DNA of 64,000 nucleotides from JACVRW01 sp963808545 (GTDB lineage Bacteria; Actinomycetota; Thermoleophilia; Solirubrobacterales; Thermoleophilaceae): contig CAWEGB010000011.1 in the NCBI GenBank assembly GCA_963808545.1, forward strand, positions 186,001 to 250,000. Direction: 5' to 3'. The notes under the pieces are model-generated. The model worked only from the letters and a program-made list of their open reading frames with translations. It had not been told where the DNA came from and did not search any database. Below are positions 34,127-41,091 of the stretch, piece by piece. A program made the translations under genes and the position numbers. The stretch's first letter is position 1. Every line of letters starts with the position of its first letter.

Positions 34127-34664
34127 TCACCGCCGTCTCGCGCTCGAAGCCGAGCGCCGAGAGAGTGGCGGTGCCGAGGGCGAACAGCGCGCCGTCCTCG
34201 GGCGGGAGGCCGAGCCAGCGTGCCGTGAGCACGCGCAGCACGTGACCGTGTGCGAACAGGGCCACGTCGCCCTCCGCGCCCTTCAGCTCCTCCACGAGCG
34301 GGTCGAGGCGCGCGCCCACCTCGGCCGCGGTCTCGCCGCCCGGGACGCCGTCGCGCCACAGGTACCAGCCCGGCCGCCCCTCGCGTATCTCCCTGGTGGT
34401 GATGCCCTCGTACTCGCCGTAATCCCACTCGAGCAACGCATCCGAGAGCTCGGCGCTCTCCCCCAGGCCGGCCAGCTTGCAGGTGAGCACCGCGCGCTCG
34501 AGTGGGCTGGTGATCACCCGCTCGAAGCTCCAGTCCGAGAGAGCTTCGCGCAGCACCTGCGCCTCGGCCCGTCCCCTCTCGGTCAGCGGAATGTCGGTGA
34601 GCCCCGTGTGCTTGAGGTCGCGGCTCCACTCCGTCTCGCCGTGCCGAACCAGGACGATCTCCAT
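34050..34664 (-). CDS. histidine phosphatase family protein
   Basis: A 204-residue enzyme of the phosphoglycerate mutase fold. VLVRHGETEWS holds the phospho-His, LLEWDYGEYEGITTREIRE is the family's middle segment, and VALFAHGHVLRVL carries the second His. These fit a broad-specificity phosphatase better than glycolytic mutase. The ATG at 34664 is just downstream of a small membrane gene in the same direction. The C-terminal 25 residues are disordered and overlap the end of the convergent membrane gene. Confidence 0.85.
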   Translation of the reverse strand: MEIVLVRHGETEWSRDLKHTGLTDIPLTERGRAEAQVLREALSDWSFERVITSPLERAVLTCKLAGLGESAELSDALLEWDYGEYEGITTREIREGRPGWYLWRDGVPGGETAAEVGARLDPLVEELKGAEGDVALFAHGHVLRVLTARWLGLPPEDGALFALGTATLSALGFERETAVIRRWNAPVQPSGAPGDQPTTSPAGA

Positions 34665-34678
34665 GGCCGGGGTGCCGG

Positions 34679-34951
34679 TCAGTCGCGGGCGCGCGCCCGG
34701 GCGCCGCCGCCGTAGCTGGACAGGTCGAGCAGGAAGGCGAAGACGATCAGGAACCAGTCGAAGCCGTCCGGGCCCACCACGGGCGCCCACGTGAGCGCGT
34801 ACACCAGCGTGGTCAGCGGCAGGAAGATCAGCCCGAGGAGCGGGACCCAGAACGAGTCGTAGGCCTGGGTCACCTCATTGGTGAAGATCCACAGGAGCGC
34901 CAGCGCGAAGCGCGGGAAGAAACCGGCGAGCAGCGCGAGCAGGCAGCCCAT
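34679..34951 (-). CDS. small membrane protein (90 aa)
   Basis: A 90-residue protein with three hydrophobic stretches (CLLALLAGFFPRFALALLWI, VPLLGLIFLPLTTLVYALTW, WFLIVFAFLLDLSSYGG) and a basic tail. The pattern is that of small actinobacterial membrane proteins without an assigned role. The ATG follows TAGGCT by 9 nt, no Shine-Dalgarno. It is the first gene of a two-gene unit with the histidine phosphatase. Confidence 0.7.
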   Translation of the reverse strand: MGCLLALLAGFFPRFALALLWIFTNEVTQAYDSFWVPLLGLIFLPLTTLVYALTWAPVVGPDGFDWFLIVFAFLLDLSSYGGGARARARD

Positions 34952-34998
34952 GCGGGCGCCAGCCTATCCGCGACGGGCACCTCCGCGCCAGGATCGGC

Positions 34999-36477
34999 TC
35001 AGAGAGCCGGCCAGCCGTGGACGGGCTCGTTCCCGTGCATGTGGTCGCGGTAGACCACCGTCAGCTCGCGCAGGGCCTGCTCCCGGTCCAGCCCACGGTC
35101 GCCGTAGAGCCGATGGAAGGCGTCCGACTGCCAGGACGCACCGTTCACGAGCCCCACACAGCGGCGCTCGATGATGCCGAGCAACCGGTCGCGGTCGGCG
35201 GTCTCGACCCCCGCTCGCTCGAGACCCTCGTGCGCCAGCGGCAGCAGGCGCCGCAGCACCAGCTCGGCCACCGGCACCTCCCCCACCCCGGGCCAGTAGA
35301 TCCGGGCCTCGATCCCATCGCGCGCCCCGGCGTGCAGGTTCTCCTCGGCGGCCGAGAACGACATCTGCGACCACACCGGCCGCTCGTGCTCGGTGAGCGA
35401 CCTCACCAGCCCGTAGTAGAACGCGGCGTTGGCCAGGATGTCGACCACGGTCGGCCCCGCCGGGAGCAGCCGGTTCTCCACGCGGACGTGCGGGCGTCCG
35501 CGCACCACGTCGTAGATCGGCCGGTTCCAGCGGTAGATCGTGCCGTTGTGCAGCCGCAGCTCGGCCAAGCCCGGCACGTCGCCTCGCTCCAGCGTCTCCA
35601 CCGGATCCTCGTCCTCGCACACCGGCAACAGCGCCGGGAAGTAACGCACGTTCTCCTCGAACAGATCGAAGATCGACGTGATCCACCGCTCCCCGAACCA
35701 CACCCGCGGGCGGACCCCCTGGGCCTTGAGCTCGTCGGGGCGGGTGTCGGTGGCCTGCTCGAACAGCGCGATCCGGGTCTCCCGCCAGAGCTCCTTGCCG
35801 AAGAAGAAGGGCGAGTTGGCGCCCACCGCCACCTGCACGCCGGCGATGGCCTGCGCGGCGTTCCAGTGCGCGGCGAACGCGTCCGGCTCCACCTGCTGGT
35901 GCAGCTGGACGCTCGTGCAGGCGGCCTCCGGCGCGATCGTGTCGGCGAAGGTCGAGAGCCGCTCCGGCCCGCTGATGGCGATCTCGAGATCCTCTCCGCG
36001 GGCGGCGAAGATCTGCTCGTTCAGGAGCTTGTAGCGCGGGCTCTCCGAGAACGCGTCCGCGTTCAGGTGCGCCCCGTCGATCGTCGGGAGGATGCCGATG
36101 ATCATCATGTGGCCGCCCACCCCGCGGGCGCGCTCCTCGGCGTGGTTGAGGCTGCGGCGGATGTCCGCCTCGAGCTCGGAGAACACATCTCCCTCCAGCA
36201 GCCTCGGCGGAATGTTGATCTCCACGTTGAACTGCCCGAGCTCGGTCTGGAAGGCGGCGTCGGCGATGGCCTCGAGCACGGCTGCATTGCGCATCGCCGG
36301 ATCGCCGGCGTCGTCGGTCAGGTTCAGCTCGATCTCGAGCCCGAACGAACGGTCCTCGGCGTCGAAGCGCGACTCGGACAGCATCCGGGCGAACACGTCA
36401 AGGCAGGCGCGCACCTTGGTCCGGTAACGCTGCCGGTCCTCGCGGCTGAACACTCTGGGCGCGACCTCTTGGCCCAC
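34999..36477 (-). CDS. glutamate-cysteine ligase-like protein
   Basis: A 492-residue ATP-dependent ligase of the GCS2-type. It begins at GTG 36477, 9 nt after TAGCCT. FGLEIELNL is the family's first strand with metal-binding Glu, QFNVEINI the next, TSVQLHQQVEPDAFA and VGANSPFFFGKELW the middle, and RVENRLLPAGPTVVD supplies Arg/Glu of the substrate site. It would join glutamate to cysteine or another amine, as a first step to a low-molecular-weight thiol, possibly for the persulfide dioxygenase at 26.8 kb. EgtA-type function is possible. Confidence 0.75.
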   Translation of the reverse strand: MGQEVAPRVFSREDRQRYRTKVRACLDVFARMLSESRFDAEDRSFGLEIELNLTDDAGDPAMRNAAVLEAIADAAFQTELGQFNVEINIPPRLLEGDVFSELEADIRRSLNHAEERARGVGGHMMIIGILPTIDGAHLNADAFSESPRYKLLNEQIFAARGEDLEIAISGPERLSTFADTIAPEAACTSVQLHQQVEPDAFAAHWNAAQAIAGVQVAVGANSPFFFGKELWRETRIALFEQATDTRPDELKAQGVRPRVWFGERWITSIFDLFEENVRYFPALLPVCEDEDPVETLERGDVPGLAELRLHNGTIYRWNRPIYDVVRGRPHVRVENRLLPAGPTVVDILANAAFYYGLVRSLTEHERPVWSQMSFSAAEENLHAGARDGIEARIYWPGVGEVPVAELVLRRLLPLAHEGLERAGVETADRDRLLGIIERRCVGLVNGASWQSDAFHRLYGDRGLDREQALRELTVVYRDHMHGNEPVHGWPAL

Positions 36478-36527
36478 GTCGAAGCGAGGCTACCCGAGCC
36501 CGGCGACGTCGGGTGGAACTGCGGCGC

Positions 36528-37427
36528 TCACGCCGGGCGCTCCCTCACCACGTCGCGCGCCGGCTTGTCGTCGCGCAGGCCCAGGAAGCGAGGGTGGCGC
36601 AGTCGCCCGTCTCGCGTCCACTCCGTGAACGCGATCTGACCCACGAGCTCGGGCTCCACCCAGTGCGTGCTGCGCGGCACGGGGTGGACCCGCTCGAAGG
36701 GGGACGTGTCGCGCTCGAGCTCGCGCAGGCGGGCGCCGAGCGTGCGCAGCGTGTCCTGGCCGAAGCCCGTGCCCACCTTGCCCGCGTACTGGAGCCGGCC
36801 GTCCTCGAAGTGCCCGACCAGCAGCGCTCCGAAGTCCGTGCGCGAGCCCTGCGGCGCGGTGAAGCCGCCGATCACCAGCTCCTGCTCGGCGTGGCACTTG
36901 AACTTGAGCCAGTCGCGCGAGCGGGACGAGCGGTAGGGGCTGTCGGCGCGCTTGGCCACGAGACCCTCGAGCCCCCGCGCGCAGGCCTCGCGAAACAGCT
37001 TCTCGCCCTGCTCGTTGCGGTGAGGGTTGAGCCTCACCGGCCCGGAGAAGGTAAGACCCGCGCGCAGCCGCGCCTTGCGCTCCCGCAACGGAAGCGGCCG
37101 GAGGTCCTCGCCCTCCAGGCGCAGCACATCGAACACGTATAGGAAGACGGCGACGCGTTCGTGGCCGCGGCGCTGCAGCCGCTGAAAGCTCGTGATCCCG
37201 CGGGAGTCGAAGGCCACCAGCTCCCCGTCGATCACGAAGTCGCGGGCGCGTTCGGCCTCGAGCGCGTCCACCACGCCTGGATACTCCGAGTTCATCAGGC
37301 GATCGGTGCGTGACAGCAGGCGCACGCCGTCGCCGTCGCGGTGGGCGAGGCAACGGATGCCGTCGAGCTTGCGCTCGAAGATCCAGTTCGGGTCCGAGAA
37401 GGGCTCGTCCGTGAGGACGGCCTTCAT
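36528..37427 (-). CDS. ATP-dependent DNA ligase, LigD-type
   Basis: The 299-residue ligase has the nucleotidyltransferase domain with FERKLDGIRCLAH (Lys nucleophile in KLDG), VIDGELVAFD (motif III), EGLVAKRADSPY (motif IV) and DWLKFKC (motif V), then an OB fold (GGFTAPQGSRTDFGALLVG). It is the ligase module of bacterial end-joining LigD proteins without polymerase or nuclease domains. I start at ATG 37427. No ku gene is visible. It lies between GCL and DUF6766 genes on the same strand. Confidence 0.85.
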   Translation of the reverse strand: MKAVLTDEPFSDPNWIFERKLDGIRCLAHRDGDGVRLLSRTDRLMNSEYPGVVDALEAERARDFVIDGELVAFDSRGITSFQRLQRRGHERVAVFLYVFDVLRLEGEDLRPLPLRERKARLRAGLTFSGPVRLNPHRNEQGEKLFREACARGLEGLVAKRADSPYRSSRSRDWLKFKCHAEQELVIGGFTAPQGSRTDFGALLVGHFEDGRLQYAGKVGTGFGQDTLRTLGARLRELERDTSPFERVHPVPRSTHWVEPELVGQIAFTEWTRDGRLRHPRFLGLRDDKPARDVVRERPA

Positions 37428-37553
37428 CGGTTCGTAGCCGCTCAGCGCTTCTTGGCGTCCACGGCGCGCTGGAGCTGGGACTTGTTTCCTGATTCCGCGT
37501 GGTGGCATGCCCAAGAGATACCCGCCGAGACCCGTGGATAACGATCTCGCCGC

Positions 37554-38234
37554 TCAGCCCTCCACTCCGGTCGAACGATGGGGCGCCCCGACCGGCTTCG
37601 ACTCGGGTGAGCCCCGCTGCCTCAGGTAGACAGCGAAGATGGCCATCGAGCCGACGGCCAGGAACTCGGACTGCCAGTTCTCGAGAGTTCGCTGCCAGAA
37701 GTCGCCGCTGCGCACGTATTCGAGCCACGAGATCTCGGGCAGGTCGTGAGTGCTGAGCTCATCGTTGTACTCGCTCACGCCGGTGAGCGACTGGGCCAGC
37801 CAGCTACCGGCCCAGATCAGCCCCATCACCACGAGCAGCGAGTTCTCGTACAGCGTCCGCGCCAGGCCGCCAGCCCTCGCCCCGGCCGGAGAGTCGGCGT
37901 CGGCGTGAACGCCCACGCGCTGGTCGACATCGGACTCGCGCCCGCCCTGGCTGAGCTGCTTCGACTCGGGCGACCCCTTCTGCAGGAGCCAGACGGTGAG
38001 CACGATGAACAGCGTGAACTGCAGGTACTCGGACTGCCAGTTCTCCATCACCGAGCCTGCGTACGCCGACGACGCGACGTAGCGCAGGAGCGACACCTGC
38101 GGCGCCATGTCACGCTCCTGCTCTGCGTTGTAGGCCGCGTGTCCGGCTATCGCCTGGAACACGAGCGCCAGGAGGAACAGCCCCAGGAAGACGAGGCAGA
38201 GGCTGTTCTCCCGAAGGAAGCGCCTGGCGGTCAT
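37554..38234 (-). CDS. duplicated membrane protein, DUF6766-like
   Basis: A 226-residue protein with an internal repeat: each half has a membrane helix, then an outside loop with EYN/AYN, WLEYVRSGDFW or LLRYVASSAYA, and NWQSE followed by a second helix and RGSPESK/KGSPESK. Starts are at ATG 38234 after a short membrane ORF. The duplication and the repeated NWQSE motif point to a scaffold or transporter-like membrane protein. The DUF number is my recollection and function is unknown. Confidence 0.65.
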   Translation of the reverse strand: MTARRFLRENSLCLVFLGLFLLALVFQAIAGHAAYNAEQERDMAPQVSLLRYVASSAYAGSVMENWQSEYLQFTLFIVLTVWLLQKGSPESKQLSQGGRESDVDQRVGVHADADSPAGARAGGLARTLYENSLLVVMGLIWAGSWLAQSLTGVSEYNDELSTHDLPEISWLEYVRSGDFWQRTLENWQSEFLAVGSMAIFAVYLRQRGSPESKPVGAPHRSTGVEG

Positions 38235-38323
38235 CGATGCGTGACGCCCAGCGTGATTGCCACGGCGATGCCCGAGGCGATCAGCACGCAGTAGACGACG
38301 AACACCAGGCGTGGCCCGAGCAT
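38231..38323 (-). CDS. tiny single-helix membrane protein (30 aa)
   Basis: ATG 38323 opens a 30-residue frame that is almost all one helix (RLVFVVYCVLIASGIAVAIT). Its TGA overlaps the next ATG at 38234 as ATGA, the linkage used throughout this genome, which argues that it is translated. It has no recognisable homologue. Confidence 0.45.
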   Translation of the reverse strand: MLGPRLVFVVYCVLIASGIAVAITLGVTHR

Positions 38324-38332
38324 GCGGCGGCG

Positions 38333-38734
38333 CTACCGAAGGGCGTCCACGCCGGCCCGGCCGCCGTCTCCGCGCTTGAAGAAGTCCCACGCCTCGACCA
38401 GGTTTCCGGCCGGGTCCTCGAAGTAGAGCGAGCGGTCTCCGCCGTCGTGGTCGACCGGGCCGCGGAACTCCCTCTCGTGTGACTCGAGCCGTCCGGCCAG
38501 CTCGTCGAGGACGCCGGGCTCGACGGAGAACGCGAAGTGGACGTGGCGCCCGCCCTCGTCGCCGAACTCCTTGTCCCCCGGACACCACAGCCCCAGCCGC
38601 GTGTTCGGGCCGCACTCCAGCCAGACGCGATCGTCCTCTCCGGAGAGGAAGGGGAGCCCGATCACCTCCGTGTAGAAGGAGGTGAGCGCCTCGAGGTCGG
38701 TGGTCTCGAGCGTCAGTTCGCAGATGCCGTCCAT
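38333..38734 (-). CDS. VOC-family protein (glyoxalase fold)
   Basis: A 133-residue protein with the two beta-alpha-beta-beta-beta modules of the vicinal oxygen chelate family: ICELTLETTDLEALTSFYTE opens the first, HVHFAFSV and LYFEDPAGNLVEAWDFF close the second. The His and Glu positions for metal binding are partly kept. The family includes glyoxalases, dioxygenases and resistance proteins; no substrate can be assigned. It is a single gene between the DUF6766 unit and the AHSA1 cluster, same strand. Confidence 0.8.
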   Translation of the reverse strand: MDGICELTLETTDLEALTSFYTEVIGLPFLSGEDDRVWLECGPNTRLGLWCPGDKEFGDEGGRHVHFAFSVEPGVLDELAGRLESHEREFRGPVDHDGGDRSLYFEDPAGNLVEAWDFFKRGDGGRAGVDALR

Positions 38735-38781
38735 CGCGTCGTCGCGAGTACCCGATCCCCCGACCGGGAATCAGCGGACGC

Positions 38782-39216
38782 TCAGGCGGAGAGGGTGCGA
38801 GCCAGGTTGTCGAAGGCCTTGCCCCAGCCACCCTCGTGGGAGCGCACGGCCTCCTCGTTCCACAGGCCGCTGTGGGTGAAGCGGACGGTGGTGGCGCCCT
38901 CGCTCTCCTCGAAGTCGATCTCGATCAGCTGACGCTTGTCGGTGTCGTCCCAGATCCAGGTGAAGGCGAGGCGTGTCGGCGGGTCGATCTCCGTGTACCT
39001 GCCGCCGCCCCCGTACTCGATGTCGTTGTGCGGGTCGCGCATCACCACCCGAACACTGCCGCCCACGCGCAGGTCGACCTTGGCCTCCGTCGTCTCCCAG
39101 TCGTGCTCGGCATGCCACCAGCGCCGCATCACCTCCTCGCTGGTCCAAGCGTCGAACACTGCCTGGGCAGGCGCCTGGTAGGTGCGCTCCATGCGCAGCG
39201 TCGTGTTGTCGTTCAT
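38782..39216 (-). CDS. SRPBCC/AHSA1-family protein
   Basis: A 144-residue START-fold protein: MERTYQAPAQAVFDAWTSEE, RWWHAEHDWETTEAKVDLRV, VVMRDPHNDIEYGGGGRYTE and TFIEESEGATTVRFTH-type strands, ending in GGWGKAFDNLARTL, match the AHSA1/activator-of-Hsp90 group. It is the last of four genes (ArsR, DUF899, small membrane, AHSA1) joined by 4-bp overlaps, a grouping common with ArsR-type regulators. No ligand can be assigned. Confidence 0.85.
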   Translation of the reverse strand: MNDNTTLRMERTYQAPAQAVFDAWTSEEVMRRWWHAEHDWETTEAKVDLRVGGSVRVVMRDPHNDIEYGGGGRYTEIDPPTRLAFTWIWDDTDKRQLIEIDFEESEGATTVRFTHSGLWNEEAVRSHEGGWGKAFDNLARTLSA

Positions 39217-39320
39217 CTCCTCAAGCCCCGTCGCAGTGCGCCGGCGCGCACGGCGACGAGCGCCGCCGCGAGCACCGGGACGAGCTCCTCCAGTGGGAGG
39301 ACTCCGACGTGGGCGATCAC
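39213..39320 (-). CDS. tiny membrane protein (35 aa) in ArsR operon
   Basis: A GTG at 39320 overlaps the DUF899 stop as GTGA, and the TGA at 39213 overlaps the AHSA1 ATG. The 35 residues form one helix (LEELVPVLAAALVAVRAGAL) with a basic tail. Two-sided overlaps make real translation likely, but no homologue is known to me. Confidence 0.45.
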   Translation of the reverse strand: MIAHVGVLPLEELVPVLAAALVAVRAGALRRGLRR

Positions 39321-39989
39321 GAGGCTTCCTCGTACCGGTCGTGGTAGTTCCACCACTGGTAGGGCGGGGTCTGCGGATAGCCCTCCGGGGAGTCCTCCCA
39401 CTCCTCCTGGCGGCCCAGGGCGCTCAGGTCGAGATAGGCCCAGGTGCTGCCCATGGCCTCGTCGCCGCGGTTGTTGATGAAGTAGGTGCGGAAGATGCGG
39501 CCATCCTCACGGATGAAGGCATTCGTGCCGTGCCACTCGTCCACGCCGAAGTCGGCGTCGAAGTCGTCGGTGAGCGTGTACCAGGGGACCTGCCAGCCCA
39601 TCTCGGCCTTCAGCTTCTGAATGTTCTCCTGAGGCGCCCGCGAGACGTAGGCGAGCGTCGTGTCGCGCGCGTTCAGGTGAGCGAGATGGGCGACCTGGTC
39701 GGCGCCGAAGGAGCAGCCGCCGCAGCCGCGCTCGGGCCAGCCCATGACGCCCGGCTCGTAGAAGAACCGGTAGACGATCAGTTGGCGGCGCCCGTCGAAC
39801 AGGTCGTGCAGGCTGACGGGGCCGTGCTGGGCTGTCGAAGCGGTAGTCCTTCTCGACGGCCAGCCACGGCATGCGGCGCCGCTCGGCGGCGAGCGCGTCG
39901 CGGGCCCGGGTGAGCTGCTTTTCCTTGACCAGCAGCTGCTCGCGCGCGGTCTCCCACTCGGTCGGCGAAACGGTCGGGGGTGTGTTCAT
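39317..39989 (-). pseudogene. DUF899 thioredoxin-like protein, frameshifted
   Basis: ATG 39989 begins MNTPPTVSPTEWETAREQLL, the usual DUF899 N-terminus, through LAVEKDYRFD. The frame then shifts, and GPVSLHDLFDGRRQLIVYRF, CGGCSFGADQVAHLAHLNA and WYTLTDDFDADFGV continue the thioredoxin-like domain with its CxxC. A net +1 shift lies near 39840. The family is a thioredoxin-fold protein commonly linked to ArsR regulators, of unclear activity. If the shift is a read error the gene is intact, about 224 residues. Confidence 0.75.
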
Positions 39990-40301
39990 CGCGGCTTGTC
40001 CTCCTTGAGATAGTCATCGACGACGTCAAACAGGCGCCCCCACAGGGCACGCTGGCGATCCATCCAATCGGCGGCCTCGCCCAGCACCTCCGGGCTCAAG
40101 CGACAACCGATGCGTACGGCCCACCACCTCACGCCTCAACACCCCGGTCTGCTCGAGCACCCTCAGGTGCTTTGAGATCGCCGGCTTGGACACCCCAAAC
40201 CCGCCGGTGGCCTCGGCCACCGTCGCCGGCCCAGACGCCAGCCGCTCGACGATGCCCCGGCGGATCGGATGAGACAAAGCCCTGAACGGATCGTTAACCA
40301 C
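39986..40301 (-). pseudogene. ArsR-family regulator, frameshifted
   Basis: GTG 40301 starts a winged-helix repressor (DPFRALSHPIRRGIVERLAS, GVSKPAISKHLRVLEQTGVL). After RTHRLSLEP the frame changes and EVLGEAADWMDRQRALWGRL finishes the protein. One extra C in CCC at about 40098 explains it. The ArsR fold with AHSA1 and DUF899 partners is a common set. The TGA overlaps the next ATG. A TAGTGT box and paired GTTAAC sites at the start suggest that it binds its own promoter. Confidence 0.8.
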
Positions 40302-40314
40302 ACGGTTAACACTA
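40293..40314. promoter_or_regulatory. ArsR promoter/operator: two GTTAAC sites and TAGTGT box
   Basis: GTTAAC at 40293-40298 and 40305-40310 flank the GTG start (40299-40301) and the TAGTGT box (40309-40314, minus strand) lies 7 nt upstream of it. The doubled palindromic hexamers are a likely self-binding site of the ArsR protein. Confidence 0.5.
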
Positions 40315-40427
40315 CCACGCTCGCCGGGGAGGCGTGCATCGGCGCCCAACCCCGCCGGTGGCGCATGCCCGCTCGACGCGCTCTCGCGCGCCACACGTAG
40401 ACCGGGAAAGCGAACGAAGGGACGGAC

Positions 40428-40640
40428 ATGGTCAAGATTCTGCGCAGTCTGGGCGTGAGCAGCGAGGTCGCGTACGGGGCCGCGCTGACCTCCATAGCGG
40501 CGAGCATCGGAGCCTGGGCCACCTCTCGGTCCAAGGAGGAAGCGCCGGCCGCAAAGGCGGAGCGCTGGGGCATCTTCGTGGGGCTGTGGGCGCCGACGTT
40601 CATGGCCATCGGCAACGCCCTCAAGGTCGAGGAGAAGTGA
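40428..40640 (+). CDS. small membrane protein A (70 aa)
   Basis: A 70-residue protein with two hydrophobic segments. EVAYGAALTSIAASIGAWAT and RWGIFVGLWAPTFMAIGNAL are separated by a charged loop. The second resembles the segment FVGLWVPSILSLG in the next gene, so the two may be paralogues. GAAGGGACGGAC precedes the ATG. It heads a three-gene chain (40428-41088) and diverges from the ArsR gene. No function can be given. Confidence 0.6.
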   Translation: MVKILRSLGVSSEVAYGAALTSIAASIGAWATSRSKEEAPAAKAERWGIFVGLWAPTFMAIGNALKVEEK

Positions 40641-40855
40641 GCTCCGCCTCAGCTCGACAGCGTGCCGGCGGGGGGATCCTCACGTCCAATCCGGGGGCCG
40701 TCTGGATCGCCTTCGCAGCGTTTCTCTCCTTCGTGCTGTCGGTGGTGCTGTGGTTCACCGACTCGCGTGAGGAAGCTCTGTTCGTGGGCCTCTGGGTGCC
40801 ATCGATCCTGTCGCTCGGCGCCTTCTACGCCGCTCTGGGAGCGGGACGCAGGTGA
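40637..40855 (+). CDS. small membrane protein B (72 aa)
   Basis: GTG 40637 overlaps the previous stop as GTGA. The 72 residues contain GAVWIAFAAFLSFVLSVVLW and LFVGLWVPSILSLGAFYAAL, two helices, the second alike to that of protein A (FVGLWAPTFM). This suggests a duplicated small membrane protein pair that may act together. Confidence 0.6.
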   Translation: MSSASARQRAGGGILTSNPGAVWIAFAAFLSFVLSVVLWFTDSREEALFVGLWVPSILSLGAFYAALGAGRR

Positions 40856-41088
40856 CCGCCTTCCTGATGCTGGCGGGCGTGGTGGTGGTGTGCATGGTCG
40901 CGGCCGGCCTCTGGTTCATGGAGCGGGCCGGTGTCGAGCCGGGCGCCCGCTCCACCGGGAAGGCTCCCGATCCCACCGAGGAGACCGAGGTCGAGTACTC
41001 GCACGCGCACAGGGCCGACCTTCGCTCCGGCATCCTGGTGAAGCGTCCCACAACGGCCGTCCGCGACCCTCGGGTCGAGGACACGTAG
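40852..41088 (+). CDS. small single-helix membrane protein C (78 aa)
   Basis: GTG 40852 overlaps the previous stop as GTGA. The N-terminal helix (TAFLMLAGVVVVCMVAAGLW) is followed by an acidic soluble tail ending RDPRVEDT. It is the last gene of the chain, ending 3 bp before the convergent stop of the thioredoxin-reductase-like gene. The family is unknown. Confidence 0.6.
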   Translation: MTAFLMLAGVVVVCMVAAGLWFMERAGVEPGARSTGKAPDPTEETEVEYSHAHRADLRSGILVKRPTTAVRDPRVEDT

Positions 41089-41091
41089 CTT

